Shown piece by piece: positions 53,322 through 61,800 of a stretch of DNA of 64,000 nt. The stretch's first letter is position 1, and each line of letters begins with the position of its first letter. A program made the position numbers and the translations under genes. The stretch comes from Winogradskyella costae (GTDB taxonomy: Bacteria > Bacteroidota > Bacteroidia > Flavobacteriales > Flavobacteriaceae): assembly GCF_013403865.1 (NCBI RefSeq), contig NZ_JABFDK010000001.1, positions 1,612,001 through 1,676,000 on the forward strand, read 5' to 3'. The notes beneath the pieces were generated by a model. It ran no database searches and was not told the DNA's origin. It worked only from the letters and a program-made list of their open reading frames with translations.

Positions 53322-55691
53322 TTACTTAAACGTAAAGCCCATAGAATATTTAAAAGTAAAATTATCGCTCGATTTGTCAAGATTGTGATACCCATACCGA
53401 TAGAAAGCACCAACACCAATCCCTAAGTAACCAATATTTAAGTACGGAATTTTAATAATATTCTGAAGTTCTAGTCCTGTTTCTAAAAATAACTCTTCTT
53501 TGGTTTTAAATTCAATATTCTGATGATATGCCGTATGATCTAAACTTCCTATTCCGAGATTATTATAGAGCAGAACATCAGGCTGAAATTGGCCTTTGTT
53601 GTTAAATAGCCGTCCGAAGTTATGTGTTATGAACAAATTAGCATAGCGATCAGATAAAAACTCATAGGGTGTTACGGTTTGAAAATAATTCTTCACCACA
53701 AAAGGAATTTTTTTGTCTAAAGTTCCTTCGCCTGTAAATAGTAATCCATAAGGTAGCGCACTATCTATATAACCCAAGTCTAAGCGATATGTTGTTTTTC
53801 CAAGTCCTTTAGTTATAAAACTATGATCTAATGTAAAGCGTAATTTGTTATAATTAAAATCACTGTCAAAAGTACCTTTTAATCCTCTCGAGTAAATCAG
53901 GTTAAAAACGGGTGCATCGCTAGGTAGTCTGGTTGTTATTCCGAAGGTTCTTACTAGTTGTTCATTAACATGATAGCCAATACCGACATTGATTTCAGAA
54001 TTGGTATAATTTGTCATTGGTAATCCATTAGTCATAAATTGATAATCGTAAAGCGGAGTCACATCAGCAGTATTAAAACCCAAATTCCAATTTATATTCC
54101 GCCAAAGTTTCATCTCTGTATGAATACTAAAGGATTCTAGAGCGTCCATTTGACTTGCAATCCAATTGCGTTGAACAAAAGGGTTATCAGTAGTATTTCC
54201 AGAATAGGTTCCTGTTTCTCGTAAATCATTCTTGTATTTTAAGCTTACTGAAATATCTTTCTCTCCAGGAACATTGACTAAAACCTCTCCTCCATATTTC
54301 CAAGTGTGGTCTTTAAACCCATAGGCACCATAGCCACCAATAGACACGTGTTTAAAAATATCATCATTTGTATAAAGTCCAAGCCCTAATCTTGTGCCTT
54401 CGTATTTATTATATCTAATTAGATGTTTTAGGTCTAGATCAACATATTTTAATGGAATTCTCCACTTAGCCAAACTAGGAGCCCACTTTAAAAACTTGTC
54501 CAATTTCAATTCCTCCCCAATACTATCCATTAACACATAAGTGCGCCGTTCTTTTACATCTAATGTATCCTTTCTGTACTGATCCCAATATTGAGAATAT
54601 CGACCTTCTACTCCATCAGGTAAGGTGAGCGAAACTAATGGGAAGTCTTTCTTTTCTAGTGGAGTATTTAGGTTAATTTCAGATAAATAACTTTTACCGA
54701 CATACTTAAAACTGCCAAAGCCTTCACCTAGAATAATAACGAAATTTAACTGTTCTGGAAACCAATGGTCGTTGTCTATAAATTTATATTTCTGCTGAAT
54801 CATAAAATCTATTTTTCCAGAATTATAAGTTGAGGCATTAACACTTTCTACTGCATATTGGTTAGAATTAATATAAAGCAAACCTTCTAAGCCTTCAAAG
54901 TTGCGATTTGCTCTAGGTTCAAAAGAAATAACAAATACAGTGTCTTGTCCTTTTACGTATTCGTCTTTTAGTCTAAATTTATATTTGTTCGTACTCCCTT
55001 TTGAAATGGGATTTAGGTAGTTTGTTTCAAACAGAGAGATGTGCTCATCGTAAAAAGAAAAAGGTTGAAAACTATTGGCTAAAACAGCAAAATTAGGATT
55101 TTTAAAACCTGAAGTTCTTCTAGCAATAACACTATCTTCAGAAAATTTTGGTTTTAAATATTTATGCTTAGCAATGGTTTCTGTAATAAAAAAATAAGAA
55201 TCTTTAAAAATTGAATCAACGGCTTTAAGCGAATCACTTTCGAGTTGGTCTTCATTGATGTCGACATAAACTTTGTCATAAGATTTATAGGTGAAGGAAT
55301 TTAGGTTTTCAGGATTATTACGCTCTTTAGTAGCCACCGCTAATCTAATAATCCGATGTGCCGGATTTTCTCTATCAATAACCACTTCATCAAGTTCGCT
55401 AACAGCTTGCTTTAGCGTAATGATTTCGCTTTTTATATTTGCGATCCTTAAGATTTTTGTCTCATAACTGACATAACTTATGGTGATTTGCTTAATATCT
55501 GAATTAACAAAAAAGACACCATCAATATCAGTTGCAGTCCCTTTATGAGGGGAGTCATTAAAAATAATATTAGCAAATGGAATTACGGTACCACTATCTT
55601 CATCAATAAGTTTGAATTTTTTTAAGGATTGACTATAACTTGTTAAACTTAAAAAAACGAATACAATGGTTAATGCTACTACTTTTTTCAT
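53322..55691 (-). CDS. DUF5686 family outer-membrane protein with CarboxypepD_reg-like domain
   Basis: About 789 residues from ATG 55691 (MKKVVALTIVFVFLSLTSYSQ, a signal peptide). An upstream ATG at 55715 would add eight residues before it. The first about 100 mature residues form a CarboxypepD-regulatory-like beta sandwich (VIPFANIIFNDSPHKGTATDIDGVF). The rest is a DUF5686-type beta-barrel-like region with alternating hydrophobic strands and a C-terminal strand ending in YSMGFTFK. It is an outer-membrane component of unknown function, common in Bacteroidota. Confidence 0.88.
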   Translation of the reverse strand: MKKVVALTIVFVFLSLTSYSQSLKKFKLIDEDSGTVIPFANIIFNDSPHKGTATDIDGVFFVNSDIKQITISYVSYETKILRIANIKSEIITLKQAVSELDEVVIDRENPAHRIIRLAVATKERNNPENLNSFTYKSYDKVYVDINEDQLESDSLKAVDSIFKDSYFFITETIAKHKYLKPKFSEDSVIARRTSGFKNPNFAVLANSFQPFSFYDEHISLFETNYLNPISKGSTNKYKFRLKDEYVKGQDTVFVISFEPRANRNFEGLEGLLYINSNQYAVESVNASTYNSGKIDFMIQQKYKFIDNDHWFPEQLNFVIILGEGFGSFKYVGKSYLSEINLNTPLEKKDFPLVSLTLPDGVEGRYSQYWDQYRKDTLDVKERRTYVLMDSIGEELKLDKFLKWAPSLAKWRIPLKYVDLDLKHLIRYNKYEGTRLGLGLYTNDDIFKHVSIGGYGAYGFKDHTWKYGGEVLVNVPGEKDISVSLKYKNDLRETGTYSGNTTDNPFVQRNWIASQMDALESFSIHTEMKLWRNINWNLGFNTADVTPLYDYQFMTNGLPMTNYTNSEINVGIGYHVNEQLVRTFGITTRLPSDAPVFNLIYSRGLKGTFDSDFNYNKLRFTLDHSFITKGLGKTTYRLDLGYIDSALPYGLLFTGEGTLDKKIPFVVKNYFQTVTPYEFLSDRYANLFITHNFGRLFNNKGQFQPDVLLYNNLGIGSLDHTAYHQNIEFKTKEELFLETGLELQNIIKIPYLNIGYLGIGVGAFYRYGYHNLDKSSDNFTFKYSMGFTFK

Positions 55692-55796
55692 TTTACAACG
55701 TGTTAGGTGCAACAATGTAGTAAATTATCGATGAATTGATTAAACGTAATCTTTATTTTTAAAAAGACAGAAACCAAAGACGAACGTTCATTTTCT

Positions 55797-55804
55797 TATA
55801 TTTG
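55797..55804 (+). promoter_or_regulatory. Candidate -7 box for maeB
   Basis: TATATTTG at 55797-55804 matches the consensus and lies 48 nt before the maeB ATG. No clear -33 partner is seen. Confidence 0.45.
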
Positions 55805-55852
55805 CAGCTTGTATTAAATGCATTTTTGTTTAATATCTAACCCATTCAAATT

Positions 55853-58144
55853 ATGAGCAAACAAAGCAAACGTTTAGAAGCCTTAGTATATCACGCAAAA
55901 CCAACTCCTGGTAAAATTAAAGTTGTACCAACAAAAAAATATGCGTCGCAACGCGATTTGTCTTTAGCCTATTCACCAGGTGTTGCTGAGCCCTGTTTAG
56001 AGATAGCCAAAGATGTAGAAAATGTCTATAAATACACGGCTAAAGGAAACCTCGTCGCCGTAATTTCTAACGGAACTGCGGTTTTAGGTTTAGGAAATAT
56101 TGGTCCAGAAGCCTCTAAACCAGTGATGGAAGGTAAAGGGTTACTGTTTAAGATATTTGCAGACATTGATGTGTTTGATATTGAAGTTGACACGGAAGAT
56201 GTTGAAGCATTTATTGCAACAGTTAAAAATATAGCACCAACTTTTGGTGGTATTAACCTAGAAGATATAAAAGCTCCAGAAGCTTTTGAAATAGAACGCC
56301 GCTTAAAGGAAGAATTAGATATTCCTGTAATGCACGATGATCAGCATGGTACAGCAATCATTTCGGCAGCAGCGTTGCTAAATGCTTTAGAAATTGCTAA
56401 AAAGAAAATAGAAGACGTCACCATAGTGGTTAGTGGCGCAGGCGCTGCGGCAATCTCTTGTACACGTTTATACCAAGCATTTGGTGCAAAGCGTGAAAAC
56501 ATAGTGATGTTAGATAGTAAAGGCGTGATCAGAGATGATAGAACTAGTTTAACCTCTGAAAAAGCTGAATTTGCAACCCATCGAAAAATAGATACTTTAG
56601 AAGAAGCGATGCAAAATGCAGATGTGTTTGTTGGTTTATCTCAACCAGATATTGTAACGCCAGAGATGCTGCTAACTATGTCGGCTAATCCTATTGTGTT
56701 TGCGATGGCAAATCCAAACCCAGAAATTCAATACCAATTAGCGATAGATACTAGAGAAGATATCATTATGGCAACGGGTCGTAGTGATCATCCTAACCAA
56801 GTGAATAATGTTTTAGGATTTCCTTTTATTTTTAGAGGAGCTTTAGATGTTAGAGCAACAAAAATTAACGAAGCTATGAAAATGGCAGCCGTTAAAGCTT
56901 TGTCTGATCTGGCAAAAGAATCCGTGCCAGAACAAGTGAATATCGCTTACGCAGAAACAAAATTAACTTTTGGTAAGGAGTATATTATTCCAAAACCATT
57001 TGATCCAAGATTAATTGCTGTAGTGCCGCCAGCAGTTGCTAAAGCAGCAATGGAAAGTGGAGTTGCAAAAGAGCCTATAGAAGATTGGGATCGTTATAGA
57101 AACTCATTATTAGAACGATTAGGGTCCGATAATAAATTGGTGCGTATGCTGATGGGTAGAGCAAAAACCAACCCAAAACGTGTTGTTTTTGCTGAAGCAG
57201 ATCAGTTAGATGTTTTAAAAGCAGCACAGATTGCTTACGAAGAAGGCATTGCGCATCCCATCCTTCTGGGTAGAAAGAAAGTCATTTTAGAATTGATGGC
57301 AGAGATTGAGTTTAATGCTGACGATGTTGCTATTATAGATCCAAAATCAGACAAAGAAACCAATCGTAAAAATCGATATGCAAAAGCATATTGGGAAAAG
57401 CGAAAACGTCAAGGAGTCACCATTTATTCTGCAGAAAAAGTAATGCGCGAGCGTAATTATTTTGCCGCAATGATGGTCAATGTTGGTGATGCAGATGCAT
57501 TAATTACAGGGTACTCTCGTAATTATCCATCAGTGGTAAGACCTATGTTAGAGCTAATAGGTATGGCAGATGGTGTTTCAAGAGTAGCAACGACCAATGT
57601 AATGATGACGCAACGTGGTCCAATGTTTTTAAGTGATACCTCTATAAATATTGATCCTTCAGCTAAAGACTTGGCTAAAATTGCGCGTATGACATCGCGA
57701 GTTTCAAAAATGTTTGGAATAGAGTCGGTTACGGCAATGATTTCGTATTCTAACTTCGGCTCTTCAGACAATCCAAGGGCGGAAAAAGTAAGAGAAGCTG
57801 TTGCGTATTTACATAAAGCACATCCAGAAATGGTTGTTGATGGTGAATTGCAAACGGATTTTGCACTTAATCAGAAAATGCTTCAGGATATTTTTCCATT
57901 TTCAAAGCTGGCAGGTCGAAAAGTTAATACCTTAATTTTTCCGAATTTAGATTCGGCAAATATTACGTATAAATTATTAAAGGAACTTAATAATGCAGAA
58001 TCTATTGGGCCAATTATGATGGGAATGCGCAAGCCTGTTCATATTTTGCAACTAGGTGCCAGCGTAGATGAGATTGTAAACATGACTGCAATAGCAGTTA
58101 TTGATGCACAAGAACGAGAAAAAAGGACGCCTAGGTTGGGGTAA
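55853..58144 (+). CDS. maeB: NADP-dependent malic enzyme with C-terminal phosphotransacetylase-like domain
   Basis: 763 residues, the usual length of the MaeB hybrid. The N-terminal malic enzyme domain (about 1-420) has SLAYSPGVAEPC, VMHDDQHGTAIISAAALLNAL and the dinucleotide-binding IVVSGAGAAAISC. The C-terminal half (about 430-763) is a phosphate acetyltransferase-like domain (VVFAEADQLDVLKAAQIA, YAKAYWEKRKRQGVT, NTLIFPNLDSANITYKLL), which in known enzymes is regulatory, not catalytic. It converts malate and NADP+ to pyruvate, CO2 and NADPH. It precedes ruvA and sprA in the order usual for flavobacteria. Confidence 0.95.
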   Translation: MSKQSKRLEALVYHAKPTPGKIKVVPTKKYASQRDLSLAYSPGVAEPCLEIAKDVENVYKYTAKGNLVAVISNGTAVLGLGNIGPEASKPVMEGKGLLFKIFADIDVFDIEVDTEDVEAFIATVKNIAPTFGGINLEDIKAPEAFEIERRLKEELDIPVMHDDQHGTAIISAAALLNALEIAKKKIEDVTIVVSGAGAAAISCTRLYQAFGAKRENIVMLDSKGVIRDDRTSLTSEKAEFATHRKIDTLEEAMQNADVFVGLSQPDIVTPEMLLTMSANPIVFAMANPNPEIQYQLAIDTREDIIMATGRSDHPNQVNNVLGFPFIFRGALDVRATKINEAMKMAAVKALSDLAKESVPEQVNIAYAETKLTFGKEYIIPKPFDPRLIAVVPPAVAKAAMESGVAKEPIEDWDRYRNSLLERLGSDNKLVRMLMGRAKTNPKRVVFAEADQLDVLKAAQIAYEEGIAHPILLGRKKVILELMAEIEFNADDVAIIDPKSDKETNRKNRYAKAYWEKRKRQGVTIYSAEKVMRERNYFAAMMVNVGDADALITGYSRNYPSVVRPMLELIGMADGVSRVATTNVMMTQRGPMFLSDTSINIDPSAKDLAKIARMTSRVSKMFGIESVTAMISYSNFGSSDNPRAEKVREAVAYLHKAHPEMVVDGELQTDFALNQKMLQDIFPFSKLAGRKVNTLIFPNLDSANITYKLLKELNNAESIGPIMMGMRKPVHILQLGASVDEIVNMTAIAVIDAQEREKRTPRLG

Positions 58145-58254
58145 TCTTGTCTTTTAAGATTTACTGAAATGTGACTAAGCTCTTAAAAAGCCTAATGTAA
58201 TTGCATCGATCTTTCATACTAGAATTCTAAGTGTTCTAATGAAAATAATTTTAT

Positions 58255-58262
58255 TACATTTG
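58255..58262 (+). promoter_or_regulatory. Candidate -7 box for ruvA-sprA
   Basis: TACATTTG matches TAnnTTTG and lies 22 nt before the ruvA ATG at 58285. The corresponding -33 position is weak. Confidence 0.45.
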
Positions 58263-58284
58263 GTTTTTCAACATTTCGTCATAA

Positions 58285-58866
58285 ATGATTACACACATAG
58301 AGGGTAAACTTGTAGAAAAAAATCCGACAGACATTGTTATAGATTGCAATGGTGTCGGTTATTTTATTAATATATCATTACATACGTATTCTCAAATTCC
58401 AGATAAAGAGCATATAAGAGTTTACACATATCTTCAAGTTCGTGAAGACTCTCACAGTTTATATGGGTTTTCGTCTAATGTTGAACGCGAAATTTTTAAA
58501 CTACTAATTTCTGTAAGTGGCATTGGTACTAACACAGCGCGTACTATGCTGTCGTCGTTATCCCCAGATCAAGTAAAAGAAGGTATTGCGGGTGGAGATG
58601 TAGCTTTAATTCAAAGCGTAAAAGGTATAGGGTTAAAAACAGCACAGCGTGTTATTATTGATCTCAAGGATAAAGTGTTAAAAGTCTATGGTATGGACGA
58701 ACTTTCTGCTATAGCAAACAATACACACAAAGATGAAGCGTTATCAGCATTAGATGTTTTAGGATTTAATAAAAAACAATCCGAAAAAGTTGTCGATAAA
58801 ATTTTACAAGCCCAACCAGACGCCCAAGTGGAGCAAATTATAAAAGAAGCTCTAAAAAACTTATAA
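58285..58866 (+). CDS. ruvA: Holliday junction DNA helicase subunit RuvA
   Basis: 193 residues: an N-terminal OB fold (MITHIEGKLVEKNPTDIVIDCNGVGYFINIS), tandem helix-hairpin-helix motifs (LLISVSGIGTNTARTMLS, IQSVKGIGLKTAQRVIIDLKDK) and a C-terminal domain that contacts RuvB (ALSALDVLGFNKKQSEKVVDKIL). It binds four-way junctions and loads RuvB. Its stop codon overlaps the sprA start by one base (TAATG), so the genes are translationally coupled. Confidence 0.96.
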   Translation: MITHIEGKLVEKNPTDIVIDCNGVGYFINISLHTYSQIPDKEHIRVYTYLQVREDSHSLYGFSSNVEREIFKLLISVSGIGTNTARTMLSSLSPDQVKEGIAGGDVALIQSVKGIGLKTAQRVIIDLKDKVLKVYGMDELSAIANNTHKDEALSALDVLGFNKKQSEKVVDKILQAQPDAQVEQIIKEALKNL

Positions 58867-61800
58867 TGCAATTGAATAAAACTCTACATAAACAGCGCTT
58901 CTCCTATCGATACTTATGCATATTAGCTTTTACAATGCTAATTGGTAATTCGGTTATTGCTCAGGAAACAGAAACAGAACAAGACTCTACAAAGACAACA
59001 TTTGCATTTGGAAAATTAAAGATGCCAAATCCAAATAGCATTGTTTCAAAATACACCTATGACCCTGTTTTAGACCGTTATGTCTACTCTGAAAAAATAG
59101 GGAATTTTAATATTAACTACCCTTTAATACTTACACCAGAAGAATTCCAAAAACTAGTGTTAGAAGAAAAATTAAAGGACTATTATAAGAAAATGGCTGA
59201 TGCTAAAGCTGGACAAAAAGAGGGTTCAGAAGAAGATCAGAAAAATTTATTGCCCGAATTTTACGTGAATTCAGGCTTATTTGAAACCATATTTGGTGGC
59301 AATACCATAAATATTATTCCACAAGGTTCTGTGGAGGTCGATTTAGGAATATTATTCTCAAAACAAGATAACCCTTCCTTTTCCCCAAGAAACAGAACGA
59401 ATTTTACTTTCGATTTTGACCAAAGAATTAGTTTAAGTTTATTAGGTAAAGTGGGAACTCGTCTTCAAGTAACAGCTAATTATGATACCGAAGCTACTTT
59501 TGATTTTCAGCAAGTTGTAAAGTTAGAGTATACTCCAACCGAAGACGATATCATCCGTAAAATTGAAGTCGGTAATGTTAGTATGCCTCTTAATAGTTCA
59601 TTAATTACAGGTGCTCAAAGTCTTTTTGGTGTTAAAACAGAATTGCAATTTGGTAAAACTAGAGTTACGGCAGTATTTTCTGAGCAGCAATCGCAATCTA
59701 CATCAGTTGTAGCTGAAGGTGGTGGAACTGTTGAAGAATTTGAGTTTTTTGCACAAGACTACGATGAAAATAGACACTTCTTTTTAGCGCAACATTTTAG
59801 CGAAACTTATGATAAAGCGTTACTACAATATCCTTTTATAGATAACCAAGGACTTCAAATTACGAGAGTAGAAGTTTGGGTAACCAATAGAAACAATCAA
59901 ACTGATAATGTAAGAAATATTGTAGCATTTCAAGATTTAGGTGAATCAAACAATTCACCAGATAAAACAGGCTTACCTTTTGATAACTTGGGCAACCCAA
60001 TTCCAGGTTTTCCAGCTGCAACATTTTTTAACGTCCCAGCAAATTCATTTCCAAACAATAAAAATAATGATTTAGACCCAACAGCAATTGGAACGACATC
60101 TATATTGAATCAAAATGTAAGAGATATCACTAATGTAGAAGCTGGTATTTCTGTTAGTGCAAACGAAGGTTTCGATTATGGAAAATTAGAATCTGCGCGA
60201 AAGTTAGTTGAAGGACAAGAGTATGTTTTAAATGAAAAATTAGGATATATTTCTTTAAATCAACGTTTACTTAATGATGAAGTTTTGGCTGTTGCATTTC
60301 AATATACTATTGGAGGTGAGGTGTTTCAGGTGGGTGAATTTGCCAATGATGGTGTCGATGCTACGACGGTAGATAATACATCCGGAACAGAAGTTGTGAA
60401 TAACCAAAGTTTGGTTCTTAAAATGTTAAAAAGTGCAGTCACTTCAGTAAATCAGCCGATTTGGGATCTAATGATGAAAAATATTTATGATACGGGTGCT
60501 TACCAATTAGATCAAGAAGATTTTACATTAAATATCTTTTATACAGAATCGTCGGCGCTAAACTATATAACACCAGTTGTTGTTGGTGGCGTAGAGGTTC
60601 CGTTTCCAACTTTTGATAATAACACCGTTAATACCGCTGATGATACTGAAATAAGCGAAACCCCATTAATTCGACTTTTCCATTTAGATAAATTGAATTA
60701 CAATGGCGACCCGCAAGAGCAGGGGGATGGTTTCTTTGATTATGTAGAAGGTGTTACGGTATTATCACAAAACGGTAAGATCATCTTTACCAAATCGCAA
60801 CCTTTTGGACGTTATTTATTCGATGTTCTAGATGATGATGGTAATCCAAATAATAACGACTTGGACTACGAAGATATAGCTGATACGCAAAGTGGTTATA
60901 ATGAGAATCAAAAGAAATATGTTTATGATATTCTTTATAAATCTACTAAAACAGCGGCTTTAGATGAAGCGGAGAAGAATAAATTCCAAATAAAAGGGCG
61001 TTATAAGAGTAGTGGTGGAGATAGTGGTATTCCTTTAAATGCGTTTAACGTGCCGAGAGGTTCCGTAACTGTAACAGCAGGTGGACGAACACTTGTAGAG
61101 GGTGTCGATTACACTGTAAATTATGCATTAGGTCGTGTAGAAATTTTAGATGAAGCTTTAAAAGCCTCTAATACTCCAATTAATGTATCAGTAGAAAATA
61201 ATGCTGTTTTTGGTCAACAAACAAAACGATTTACAGGGATTAATGTAGAGCATCAATTTGATGATAATTTTGTTTTAGGGGCAACATTATTAAATCTTAA
61301 TGAGCGACCAATAACGCAAAAAGCCAATTATAACTCAGAACCAATAAATAACACCATTTTTGGATTTAATGGAAACTATTCAACAGAGGTTCCTTTTTTA
61401 ACACGAATGGTTAACAAGTTACCAAACATAGATACAGATGTCCCCTCGGACCTTTCAATACGGGGTGAATTTGCCTATTTATTGCCTGGAGCTTCAAATG
61501 GTGCTGATTTTAATGGAGAAGCGACAGCTTATATTGATGATTTTGAAGGTACACAAGGTTCTATTAATTTATTGAGTCCCTTATCATGGACTTTATCTAG
61601 TAGGCCAGTAGATTTACCAAATACAATTCCTGGAAGCGACGCTAACGGCATTGAAAACGGTTATGGTAGAGCACTTTTAAATTGGTATACAATCGACCCT
61701 ATCTTTTATAGCAACCAACGTCCTGATGGCATTACAGATGATGATGTCTCAGACTTGTATACACGTCGTATTTTTATTGAAGAAATTTTCAATCAAGACA